Origin: Mesorhabditis belari
Lineage: Eukaryota > Nematoda > Chromadorea > Rhabditida > Rhabditidae
Assembly (NCBI GenBank): GCA_958450365.1
Contig: CAUEEP010000389.1
Coordinates: forward strand, 150,001-214,000
DNA: 64,000 bases
Direction: 5' to 3'
This document shows, piece after piece, positions 9,144 through 20,458 of the stretch (positions are counted from its first letter, which is position 1; each line of letters begins with the position of its first letter). The notes under the pieces were generated by a model. The model searched no databases. It was not told where the DNA came from and saw nothing but the letters and a program-made list of their open reading frames with translations. The translations under genes and the position numbers were made by a program.

Positions 9144-12100
9144 GGGTCCGCGCAGCCGCCATCGGCGCCGCATGTGTTGCCGCCGCTCTCGCCGCCGCCG
9201 CCAGGAACAGGACAACCGGGAACGCTCAGCAACGACGATGACGACACCGACGACTACCCACTCGACCTGCCACACCTCGACACCAACTACCAATGCCGTC
9301 TCTGCAGCAAGAAGCCGTATGTGATGCAAGGAGGACTCACCCGACACCTGCGCGACGTCCACCGGAGGAAGATCATCTTCCGCTGCCGTGGATGTCGTCG
9401 CCTCTTCACGACCGCCAAGGAATGCAATCGCCATCAGAAGAAGTGCGCAGTGCCAGCAGCCCCCGGGCCAGTACTGACAGCTCAGCCAGCGCAGGCGCCA
9501 ATCGTGCTACCACGTGCGCAGGTGCCAATCGTGCCACCACGTGAGTCTGTGTCTGAGCCTGTCTTGTCCGTGCCGCCAACACCGATGCTGACACACGCCT
9601 CTTCGTCGCTTCCTAGTCCTCCACATCCACACGCTTCTCCGCCGCTCTACAGACGTGCCCAACACCAAGCCGAATGGTGCCGCCGCATCGAAGCCGTCAA
9701 CACCGAAGTCGAACTCGACGCCACACTCGCCGACCTGACCCGTGAAGTGAAGAAGAAGACCTGCCAAGCAGACGGTGAAAAAGCCCCCTCTCGACCACCT
9801 CCGCGTGCTCAAGGCCAACCCAACCGCCGAAAGCCGCCTCAGAGACCAACCTACGACCCGAAAGACGCCGCGAGGATACAGAAGCTCTATCGATCTTCTC
9901 GTCCACGCGCCTTTCGGGAAGTGGTCGACGCTGATTCACCGTTTTGCGCCATCGACAAAGCTACACTCCATCAACACTTCACACAAGTCTTCGGCCCATC
10001 ACTTCCACTCGTAGGACCAATGCCAGCCCTGGTGCCGCCACAAGTCACGCCAATCCCAGCCGACGAGGCCGACCCGTTCGCCACCGACTTCATGCCTGAA
10101 GAAGTGTGGAAACGCCTCGTCCGCTGCTCCAACACGGCTCCCGGCCCAGATGGCATTCGCTACGTGTCCTGGAAGAAGTTCGACATCGGTGCTCACATCC
10201 TCTCAACGCTCTTCAACACCATCCACCGACTTCGATGTGTACCGGCCACCTGGAACGAATCTGCGACGATCCTCATCCACAAGAAAGGAGACAAGACGGA
10301 CGTTGGCAACTGGAGGCCCATCACCCTCTCTAACACGATTGCCAAGACCTACGCCTCATGCCTCTCCGCCCGTCTTGGATCCTGGGCAGCCCGCCACCAA
10401 CGTGTCTCATCGTCGCAGAAAGGCTTCATGGCGGTCGACGGATGCGCCGAGCACAACTTCACACTCCAGACGGTGATCAATGACGCCCGAAGGACTCGCC
10501 AAACCGTAGCCATCTCGTGGCTGGACCTCACCAATGCCTTCGGCTCCGTCCCACACGAGATGCTCTTCGAGTCACTGAAGTTTGCTGGCCTCCACGACAA
10601 CTCCATCGAGACGGTGAAGCGACTCTACTCCAACGCCTCCACCACGATCAGGAGCTCCGACGGACCAACCGATGCCATCCGAATCCAAGCCGGGGTGAAA
10701 CAAGGGTGCCCACTCAGCCCCATTGTTTTCAACCTGGCCCTCGAACCGATGCTCCGTGCCCTACACGACCAACAGTGTGGGTACCAACTCAACGGACAAC
10801 ACATCGACGTACTCGCGTACGCCGATGACATCGCCCTCGTCGCCAAAAGCTCGGTTCGCCTACACGACATGCTCGATATGGTCACCACCGTCGCCTCCTG
10901 GTCTGGACTCGCCTTCAACGCCAAGAAGTGTGCTTCACTCGTCATCGATGGTCGCCAACACACCGCCCTTCCAGTGCCATTCAACATCCAAGCCAAGCCA
11001 ATGGTCATGCTCAAAGAAGACGACACCTACGAACACCTCGGAGTACCCACGGGATACCACCGCGCCCCATCCGCCGAACTTGCCCTGCAGAAGATGACAA
11101 ACCACATCGAGTCAATCGACAAATCTCTTCTTGCACCATGGCAGAAAGCTGATGCGGTCAACACGTTCGTACTCCCATGCCTCTCCTTCCATCTGAAGAA
11201 CGGTGTCGTCCCAAAGGAGCCTCTGACCGAATTCGACAACAAGCTGAAGGCTCTCGGCAAGAAGTGGCTCAATCTCCCGTCACGTGGCAGTCCCGAAGTG
11301 GTCTACCTCTCCAACCAGATGGGTGGACTCGGCTTCCTTCAAATGAACCCGCTCGCTGATGTGTTCCAACTCGTCCACGCCCTCCGCCTGCTCTCCACGG
11401 CCAACATGCAGCCCATCGCCTATCCACAGCTCCGAGACGTGGTCAAGAAGAAGCTCCGTCGTGCCGCCTCCAACGAAGAACTTGCCGACTACCTCAATGG
11501 CCGACTCGATGGAGACTTTGCCCGAGCTTCTTCCGACCTCTCTTCGATGTGGTCTCGTCTCCGAGTGGCTACCCGTAGCCTCCACAAGTTCATGGCTGTG
11601 CGATGGGTGTGGTTCGTCGACCAACTCACGCTCCAACTGAACGGCTCCAACATCCCACCACGAACCGTCGAAACGACTCTCCGAAGTGCCATCCGCGACT
11701 ACCATCTCCGCCAACTTCTCGCAAAGCCGGATCAAGGGAAGGTCTACACCGTCACCACGCTCTCCACTTCTTCCAACCACTTCATGCGTGACGGTGCCTT
11801 CACCCGCTTCGCTGACTGGCGCTTCCTTCACCGTGCCCGACTCGACTGCGTGCCACTCAACGGGACTCGACGCTTCGGTCCAGGCGACAGACGGTGCCGA
11901 CGATGTGCTCATCCAAACGAAACTCTGCCCCATGTGCTGTGCCACTGCAACCCGCACATGGTTGCAATCACCCGCCGACACAATGCCATCGTCGACCGTC
12001 TCGTCAAAGCCCTCAAGCCGCCAGTCACAAGCCAAGTCCGACTCAACCAACACGTGCCCAACTTCGATGCGAAATTCCGGCCCGACATCTTGATCATCGA

Positions 12101-12431
12101 CTCAACCTTCAAGACGGTGCAACTCATCGACGTCACGATGCCATTCGAGAACCGACCCGAAGCCTTCCAAGCCGCCCGCCAAGAAAAACAACGCAAGTAC
12201 CAAACGATCGCCCAACACTTCGAAGCTCTCGGCTACTCGGTGATCCTCGACGCTTTCGTGGTCGGCCCGCTCGGTGGATGGGATCTCGCCAACGACGAAC
12301 TCCTCAAGAAGCTTGGTGTCTCTTCCCGCTACGCACGTCTCATGAAGAAGCTGATGGTGTCGGATGCCGTGAAATGGAGCCGGGACATCTACGTCGAACA
12401 CATCACTGGAGCCCGCCAATACGACCCTTGA
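9144..12431 (+). pseudogene. family B1 zinc-finger/RT/RLE protein, N-terminus missing
   Basis: One long uninterrupted frame that is accidentally fused to spacer sequence upstream. It begins in the Pro-rich linker, then two C2H2/CCHC-like fingers (YQCRLC...H...H; FRCRGC...H...C), a Pro-rich region, RT with AWLDLTNAFGS, AGVKQGCPLSP and LAYADDIAL, a CRRC...H...C knuckle and RLE residues RPDIL and LIDVTMPFEN. The RT core is the RYVSWKKFDIG subtype, nearly the same as 45116-48721. The last ~1 kb is almost identical to the other B1 subtype at 20416. It has no native start codon, so it is probably inactive despite the open frame. Confidence 0.85.
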
Positions 12432-12853
12432 GTTCTTAGTCTTCTCTTCTTTCTTGCTTTCTTGTTGTCCTTCTCTTTTGTCTCCTCCTAGCCAAAATCA
12501 TCCCTATCTTGCCTTGCGATCAAATATCTGTGATAATGCATCTCACATATCTCTCATATCTAACTTTCGTTCTGACTTTCACTTAGTCTTGTGTTTTCTT
12601 ATAGGTTCATAACATTTATTGCTTTCTGCTCTAATGTTCTATATTCTACTCAACATTTCTATCTGTGCATACCTCTTCTCATGGTTTCCTAATTCACTAG
12701 GCCCATCTACTATTCCTTATTCAACCCGTTCTGTGTTTGCATATACCCTATGTTTTCTTAAATGTGGGTTCATACATTTCCTGTATTTTAATCCGTTGTG
12801 ATAGACCGGCTGGGGTTTTGTACCATGCCCATCATGCACTGAAATAAACTTAA
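9144..12853 (+). mobile_element. family B1 retrotransposon, 5'-deleted
   Basis: Lacks about the first 435 bp compared with the full copy at 20416. The 422-bp 3' UTR (12432-12853) ends ACCGGCTGGGG...GCCCATCATGC...AATAAACTTAA. The target copy 12854-12873 follows, and the next element starts immediately. Confidence 0.9.
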
Positions 12854-13178
12854 TCTGTTCTTATCGGCTTAATAAGTTTATCGCTTGTTAACGTCACGCA
12901 CCGGTGTATACTGGGTAAGGCTGGAACAGTACAATACAGAGATTGGAACTATGAGAACCACGAGGCGTCTACATCGACTACAAGGGGAAGCCTCCCTCGC
13001 CGCCTCTTCCGTCGCCCCCTCCACGCATAGACAGCCACAGTCTATAAAAGCCGTCGATTCCCCTGTGACGTTAACTAGCTCGGAAGACGGGGGGGCTTTA
13101 TTTTTAGCCCCCAGCTCCTGCGATCAAAAGCGGTTGAGCTACCCCGTCACGCCGGATGTTAACTCCGACGAAGAAGAC

Positions 13179-13240
13179 CTTATCGGCTTGAGTGGGTTTC
13201 TTGTTAAGGCAGCATTGCCGAGACAATCCCACTTAATGTC
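13179..13240 (+). promoter_or_regulatory. target-mimic stem-loop module (A, copy 1)
   Basis: CTTATCGGCTT at 13179-13189 equals part of the U2 target. TTGAGTGGG (13188-13196) pairs with CCCACTTAA (13228-13236), with the inner hairpin GGCA-gcat-TGCC between them. ATG-TCG-GGC follows at 13236. It lies inside the open frame and also reads AALPRQSHLMSG. Confidence 0.7.
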
Positions 13241-13342
13241 GGGCGAGACGGAGAGACGGAGACGATCACCGAATATCGACGACGAAAGACGACAAGTGCC
13301 CCGACGCGATGCCTCCCACTCACACGATGCGCGACACGACAT

Positions 13343-13402
13343 TACCGGCTTGAATGGTGGTATTGGTAAGGCAGCATTGCCGAGTCAACCCCATTTAATG
13401 TC
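13343..13402 (+). promoter_or_regulatory. target-mimic stem-loop module (A, copy 2)
   Basis: Second module about 160 bp after the first: TTACCGGCTTGAAT, stem TTGAATGG (13350-13357) with CCATTTAA (13391-13398), the same inner hairpin, then ATG-TCG-GGC. The stem bases differ from copy 1 but still pair. The copy at 31442 has only one module. Confidence 0.68.
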
Positions 13403-16400
13403 GGGCGCCACCGACGGAGACAACCCACCCGATGCCATCTCCCAAGTCTCTTCACACTCTTCACACATCTCCAGGCATCCCGCCGAGGACAGTACCGAAG
13501 ACGTTGGAATGGCGGATCCAGGGAGGTTTAATTTAACCCAAACCTCATCTAAATACTTTCTGGATATGCCGCTCGACGAACGTCTCAAGTGCAAATGGTG
13601 TGAAGGCATCTACATCCGGCAGGGGGACCTCAAGAAGCACCTCGGCAACAAGCACGGCTGGAAGGATGAGTTTGTGTTTAGGTGCAAGAGCTGTGGTCTG
13701 GAGTTCGACACAAAGAAAAAGGCGGACGAACACCTGAGGAAATCATGCGACGAGGATGGGTTCCCTCTGCTTTTTAACGACTACATAGTCAAGATAGAAA
13801 ATATAGAAAGTATTGAAAGCATAGATCTCAGGTGTCGCCTATGTGTCGCTCCAGCCGCAGCCAAACTTAAATCAATTAAAAGCTTACAGGCGCACCTCCG
13901 CATACACGTCGCCAAGCTCGTCTTCGAATGCACTCGATGTCTGGCCCACTTCCACGGCAAGAGGGATTTCAACCCACACCTCCCCAGCTACAAGAAGAAG
14001 GGAACAACACAACGGAGAGGTCAGTTGGAGGCGAATAATGACTCAATTGAGATCGGATCGCCGCCGGATGCCCACCCACCTCCACCCGGCTACAAGAAGA
14101 AGGCAACACGCAAAAGGAACGGTCAGAGGCCAGAGTTTTCTCATGAGACTACTAAAGAAATCCCTAATGAAATTCTAATTGAGGAAATCATCGGTTCCCC
14201 AGTCACCGGACCTGCCGCAGCTCGCCAACTACACGCCACGCCTCCACCCAGCCCACCACCAGCCGAGCTGAACAACACCTTCACGATTCACCACCGGACC
14301 CCGCTCAGGAGCCCTCCAGTGCCTCAACCGCCACCATCAATGGCCGCAAATGGAGCTCCACATCAACGGGAATGGACGGACAAGTTTAATAGGGTTACTA
14401 ATCCTCAAGATCTAGACACCCTGCTCGAACAGCTCGTGGAAGAGGCGAAGAAGACAACAAAGATGGGAGACGCGCCGCCGAAGAGTCCACGCCCAGCCCA
14501 GCCAAGAAGACAGCCGCCGCCAACAAGAAGAGGACCACCACGCTACGATCCAAGGGCTGCATCGAGGATCCAGAAGCTCTACAGGAAGTGTCGCCCACGG
14601 GCATTCAGAGAAGTTGTTGAGGCAGGTTCACCATTCTGTCAAATTCCAGCAAACGACCTCCACCGGCATTTCAGCGACGTGTTTGGACCGTCCTCACTAG
14701 TGGATCCGACCATTCCCGACTTCGTGCCAGAGCAAGAGGACAACTTGGCCGGTGATGTTAACCCGTTTAACGAAATCTTTACAGCTCCGGAGGTTTGGTC
14801 TCGTCTCTCCCGATGCTCCAACACCGCGCCTGGTCCGGACCTCCTTCGCTACGCCGTGTGGAAGAAGTACGACAACGGTGCACACATCCTTGCCTCGCTC
14901 TTCAACGCTTGTCACCGACTACATCACGTGCCAGCGAAATGGAATCAATCCTCGACGGTGCTGCTCCACAAGAAGGGCGACAAAAGAGAAGTTAACAACT
15001 GGAGACCTATCTCCATGTCCAACACTATTTCAAAGGTTTACACTTCAACTTTAGCAAATCGTCTTGGGAAGTGGGCAAGCCGCCATGGACGTATCTCCAA
15101 ATCGCAGAAGGGCTTCGTGGCAGCCGACGGATGTGCGGAACACAACTTCGTCCTCCAATCGACCATCGTGGATGCTCGCCGGAACCGAAAACAAGTTTCA
15201 ATGGCATGGCTTGACCTAACAAATGCCTTTGGTAGTGTTCCCCATCAATCCATTTTCAGTGCCCTCAAGTACGCCGGACTCAGCACCACTGCAATCGATG
15301 TCATCCGCCGCCTCTACTCCGAATGCTCCACCACCATCCGAAGCTCTACTGGTCCCACCAACGACATCCGGATACAGGCAGGAGTAAAGCAGGGTTGCCC
15401 TTTGTCACCCATTATCTTTAATTTAACACTTGAGCCCCTTCTCCGAGCCATCTCCCAAGTCAACAACGGATACAAGATGCATGGACGAAATGTGGATGTG
15501 CTGGCATACGCGGACGACCTCGCGGTAATCACAGGTACTCCAACCCAACTTCAGAAAACACTCGATGTCGTCTCCTCGGCAGCTGACTGGTTAGGGCTGA
15601 AGTTCAACTCCAAGAAGTGCGCCAGCCTGTGTATCGATGGGAAGAAGAATAAAGCACTCAACAACCAACTACGAGTACAAGGGGAGTTTATAGCCGTCCA
15701 CTCTGAGGACGACCTATATGAACATCTAGGCACACCAACCGGCTATCACTCCGCCCCCAGCGCTCAGAAGGTGATTGAGAAGATGACCGCCCAGCTCGAC
15801 GCCCTCGACTCCTCGTTACTCGCTCCATGGCAGAAGGCCGACGCCATCAACACATTTGTTTTACCGTGTATTTCTTTTCATCTAAAAAATGGTGTTGTAG
15901 CTAAGAAACCACTTACAGCATTCGACAACAAGCTCAAGTCCGCCGCCAAGAAGTGGATGAATCTGCCTGAACGAGCCAGCCCAGAAGTCATCTATCTCTC
16001 CAATCAGATGGGTGGCTTAGGACTACAGAAAATTTCAGTACTGGCGGATGTCTCCCAACTTGTGCACGGCCTCCGACTACTCACCTCACCAGATGTCAAG
16101 GACTTCGCCGCAGCCTGCCTCCACGAGACGGTGACCAAACGACTCCGAAGGGCTATACGTAACGAACAAGAAATTAGCCAATATCTTAACGGTTCAATGG
16201 AAGGAGATTTCAGGCTTGAGTCCAGCGACATCACCAACATGTGGATCCGACTACGCAAAGCGACTCGAAGACTGAAGGCGAAGATGGACATCGAATGGAA
16301 ATGGGAATCTGGCAAAATTAACCTTTTACTAAATAAAACCCAACTTCCAGCCACAACCGTCGAATACTCCCTTCGTTCTGCCGTCCGAGAGTTCTACCGC

Positions 16401-17082
16401 CAGAGCCTCATCTCCAAGCCGGATCAGGGAAAAGTTTATAGCCTTACGACCAGTTCAAACTGCTCGAACCACTTTCTGCAAACGGGTCAATTCACCCGTT
16501 TTGCAGACTGGAGATTCATCCATCGAGCACGTTTGGACTGTGTCCCCCTGAATGCGACTAAAAGATTTGGTAACGGTAACAAAAATTGCAGGCGATGTGG
16601 ACACTCCTCCGAAACTCTTCCCCACGTGTTATGTCATTGCAAGCCCCATCTCGCGACGATCACCCGAAGACACAACGCCATCTTGGACCGACTCGTAAAG
16701 GCTGTTAAGATTCCTGAAACTTCACTAATGCGTATTAACCAACAAGTTCCAGGCATTAACTCCGACCTACGGCCCGACCTTGTCATCCAGGACCACCAAG
16801 CCAAGACGGTGACCATCATCGACGTAACAATGCCCTTCGAGAACCGAGTGGACGCCTTCATCAACTCCAGACAAGAGAAGCTTCGGAAGTACGACGACAT
16901 CGCCAACCAACTCCGAGCCCTCAACTACGACGTCTACCTGGACGCATTTACGGTCGGCCCTCTTGGTGGATGGTGCTTAACTAATGATGTTATACTTAGG
17001 AAACTCGGCGTCTCACTGCGATATGGTCAACTCATGAAGAAACTGATGGTCTCGGATGCGATCAAATGGTCTCGCGATGTCT

Positions 17083-17792
17083 CCGAGCCGACCCCAGCGC
17101 AGCGCGTAAGGCAAACCAAGAAGAAGACGACTCCACGCCTCGCTCCAACTCATCAAGAAGAAGAAGAACCCAGCCCACCAACGACTACAGCCCCGAAGAT
17201 GAATCCGAAGTGCCGCCCTCTCGTCGTCCGCGAGCCACCCGAGCTCCCCCTGGGTCCGCGCAGCCGCCACCGGCGCCGCATGTGTTGCCGCCGCTCTCGC
17301 CGCCGCCGCCAGGAACAGGACAACCGGGAACGCTCACCAACGACGATGACGACACCGACGACTACCCACTCGACCTGCCCCATCTCGACGCGACGTACCA
17401 ATGTGGACTCTGCGCCAAGAAGCCGTATGTGCAGCAAGGAGGACTGACACGACATCTCCGCGATGCCCACCGAAAGCGGATCACTTTCCGCTGCCGTGGA
17501 TGCCTTCGCGTCCTCCCTACCGTCAAGAATTGGAGGCCTCATCAGAAGACGTGCCCCGTGTCAGCAACCCCCGGGCCAGTGCAGACAGCTCAGCCAGCGC
17601 AGGCGCCAATCGTGCCACCACGTGTGCAGGTGCCAATCGTGCCACCGCGTGAGTCTGTGACTGAGCCTGTCTTGCCCGTGCCGACAACACCGATGCTGAC
17701 ACGCGCCTCTTCGCCGCCTCCAAGTCCTCCACTGCCACACGCTTCTCCGCCGCCTCCACCACCTACACACGCCTCTCCACAGATCCACAGAC
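17083..17792 (+). pseudogene. family B N-terminal fragment inside chimera
   Basis: Corresponds to 20689-21395 of the B1 element: acidic/basic linker, Pro-rich stretch and the two zinc fingers (YQCGLC..., FRCRGC...). It is read in a different frame from the preceding A protein but is in frame with the following C fragment. Confidence 0.85.
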
Positions 17793-19817
17793 AAAAAGGC
17801 TTCCTGGCAATTGATGGATGCACGGAACATAACTTTCTCCTCCAATCTGCCATCGTTGATGCACGAAGAAACCGAAGGGCTATCAGTATAGCGTGGCTTG
17901 ATCTAACCAACGCGTTTGGCTCCGTACCGCATGCAACCATCTTCACGGCTTTGAAATACTCTGGGCTTAACGACCAGGCCATTGATGTGATCCGGCGTCT
18001 ATATGCGAACTGTACGACAAGCGTTCGTAGCTCAACTGGCCCAACGGCGGCAATTCCGATTCTGGCCGGAGTCAAACAAGGATGCCCGATGAGTCCAATC
18101 GTGTTTAACCTGGCGCTCGAACCACTCATACGTGCAGTCACCGAACTAAAAGCTGGTTATAAAATGCACAATCGAGATGTGGACATTCTTGCATATGCTG
18201 ATGACTTGGCCATAGTGACAGACTCCCCACGCCAACTCCAAAAAGTGCTAAACATTGTCTCGAGGGCGGCAGACTGGTCAGGGCTGAAATTCAACACAAA
18301 AAAGTGCGCATCACTATGCATTGACGGCAAGAAAAACAAGACATTGGATGACAAATTCCTATTGCAGGGCAAACACCTAGAGGTACACCAAGAAGACGAT
18401 GTGTACGAGCATCTAGGCACCCCGACTGGATATAGATCAGCACCTACGGCCCAAAAAGTCATCGAAAACATGGAAAAAGAACTCAAAGCGGTCGATCAGT
18501 CACTCCTTGCACCATGGCAAAAAAGCGGACGCAATAAACACCTTTGTATTGCCATGCATTTCGTTCCACCTCAAGAATGGAGTAGTGCCAAAGAAACCGC
18601 TGAATGGGTTTGACAAGAAGCTGAAAGCGGCCGGAAAGAAATGGCTTAACTTACCGGAGAGGGCTAGTCCAGAAGTACTGTACCTGGGACACAACATGGG
18701 TGGCCTGAACTTTCAACCAATGACCTCGCTCGCCGACATCTCACAGATAGTTCACGGAGTTCGGCTCATAGAATCCGCGGATATGGCAGAAGTGGCAATG
18801 GGTTCTCTACGAGAAACGGTAACCAAAAGACTTCGCAGACCAATCCAAAACGGCGAAGAAATAGCGGAATATCTGAATGGGTCAATGGAAGGGGACTTCA
18901 AGCAAGACTCGAGCGGGGACTACACCAACACGTGGACCCGACTCAGATCGGCAACAAGAAGACTAAAGTCGAAAATGGCGGTCGAATGGAAATGGCTGGC
19001 AGGGACGTTATCCCTATGCCTAAACCAGAGCCAAGTCCAACCGAAATCGGTAGAATACTCGCTGCGATGCTCAATCCGCGACTACTATCGCCGAAAACTT
19101 CTTGCTAAACCCGACCAGGGAAAGGTCTATTCCGTCACATCGGCCACAAATGCTCCAAATCACTTCATGAAGACGGGCCAATTTACCAGATTTGCCGATT
19201 GGAGATTCATACACAGAGCAAGGCTCGATTGCGTTCCCCTCAATGCAACAAAGCGGTTTGGAAATGGCAGTAAAGAGTGCAGAAGATGCCAATACGCAAC
19301 AGAAACTCTACCTCACGTGCTATGCCATTGTGCGCCTCAACTCGCCACCATCACCCGCCGCCACAACGCCATTGTGGACCGAATCGTCAAAGCATTCAAG
19401 CCGCCACCGACAACGGAAGTCCGATTGAACCAGCAAGTGCCCGGAATGACCGACGGACTCAAACCCGACATCGTCGCCATTGACCACAACGCCAAGAGGG
19501 TCACAATCGTTGACGTCACAATGCCGTTTGAGAATCGCCATGATGCCTTCATAGTCGCCCGGCAAGAAAAGAAACGGAAATACGAGCCCACTGCTGCCTA
19601 TTTTCGAGACCTTGGATACGATGTGTTCTTGGACGCGTTCATCGTCGGCCCACTTGGAGGATGGTGTATTTTGAATGAACTCGTTCTTCGACGCCTTCAA
19701 ATATCGGTGAAATATGGGATGCTGATGCAGAAGCTGATGATCTCTGACGCGATCAAATGGTCCCGCGATATTTATTTGGAGCATCTAACGGGGAAACGAC
19801 AATATGAGACGGCGTAA
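17793..19817 (+). pseudogene. family C RT/RLE protein fragment, frameshifted
   Basis: Only copy of a third family in this window. It starts at the QKGFLAIDGC motif of RT, so the N-terminal half is missing. RT motifs AWLDLTNAFGS, AGVKQGCPMSP and LAYADDLAI are present. The frame breaks near 18525, where a run of six A replaces five (LAPWQK|ADAINTF in sister proteins). It continues to the stop at 19815-19817 through the knuckle (CRRC...H...C), KPDIV and IVDVTMPFEN. The protein is clearly diverged from both A and B along its length. Confidence 0.86.
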
Positions 19818-19939
19818 TTTACTACTACCGATCCTAAATATTGTCTACTAAAGACTGAATATTTCCTTGGAAATTTTTTTTTTTAGGTGTGCTTAACTTT
19901 GTGATTTGAGTATTCATAAGATTCATATTTGTGTGATTA

Positions 19940-20215
19940 ATTATGTGAGTTGTGCCTATCTAAGTGAGTCAAATTCCCTTTGTCCACTTCCGTATTTTCC
20001 TTGATTTTACTTGTAAGTTTAGTCTATTCAACCCAGTTTTTCAGTTGTGATTTCTCCAAGTGAGTCAAATTCCTCTTGTCCACTTTCATAATTTCCTTGT
20101 AATTTTAGTCTATGCAACCCTATTTTTGAGCTGTGATTTCTATAAGTGAGTCAAATTCCTTTTGTCCACTTTCATAATTTCCTTGTAGTTCTTGTCTATG
20201 CAATCCAATCTCTTT
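19940..20215 (+). repeat. tandem repeat in family C 3' UTR
   Basis: Three imperfect copies of an ~86-96-bp unit beginning AAGTGAGTCAAATTCC near 19962, 20058 and 20144. They lie between the stop codon (19817) and the 3' end at 20395. The UTR terminus shares more than 50 bp with the N2 terminus. Confidence 0.8.
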
Positions 20216-20458
20216 ATTGGTTGTATTCTATATTCTTTATTGCCTTATATAGTGCGATCATTTAACCTTCTTGTGTCTGCATGTACCCTACATTCTGCGT
20301 AATGTGGTTTCATATATTTTCTGTGTTTTAACCCGTTTGTGATAGACCGGCTGGGGTTCGTACCATGCCCATCAACATTCGCTGAATAAACTAAATCTGT
20401 TCTTATCGGCTTAATACGTTGATTTGAGCAGAGAAAGAACGTTGATCGAAGCCTTTGG

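Larger units (their letters stand above)
12951..17082 (+). pseudogene. family A polyprotein, C-terminus replaced
   Basis: Frame open from the element 5' end. ATG at 12951 is the first Met. Zinc fingers of the form CxxC...H...H/C lie at about 13590-13755 (CKWC..., FRCKSC...) and 13830-13990 (LRCRLC..., FECTRC...). Then follow a Pro-rich linker, the RT with YADD near 15508-15520, the knuckle near 16590 and the RLE motifs RPDLV and IIDVTMPFE near 16770-16840. The last ~20 codons are missing: after KWSRD the sequence joins B DNA in the wrong frame, and translation would run to 17447. The catalytic parts look intact, so residual activity cannot be excluded. Two MSG codon triplets follow the two stem-loop modules in this frame. 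Confidence 0.85.
12874..20395 (+). mobile_element. chimeric A/B/C retrotransposon
   Basis: Starts with the intact family A 5' end (AAGTTTATCGC) directly after the target copy 12854-12873. Family A sequence runs to about 17078, B sequence from about 17083 to 17792, and a third family, C, from about 17793 to 20395. It ends before the target copy 20396-20415. Both internal joins are abrupt, lack target copies and fall inside coding sequence, which points to recombination or deletion after insertion. Confidence 0.87.

Noticed and set aside
12901..12953. Trans-splice acceptor before the family A ATG (ACAATACAG)
   Set aside because: The upstream tract is purine-rich and unlike the TTTTCAG nematode consensus; too weak to call.
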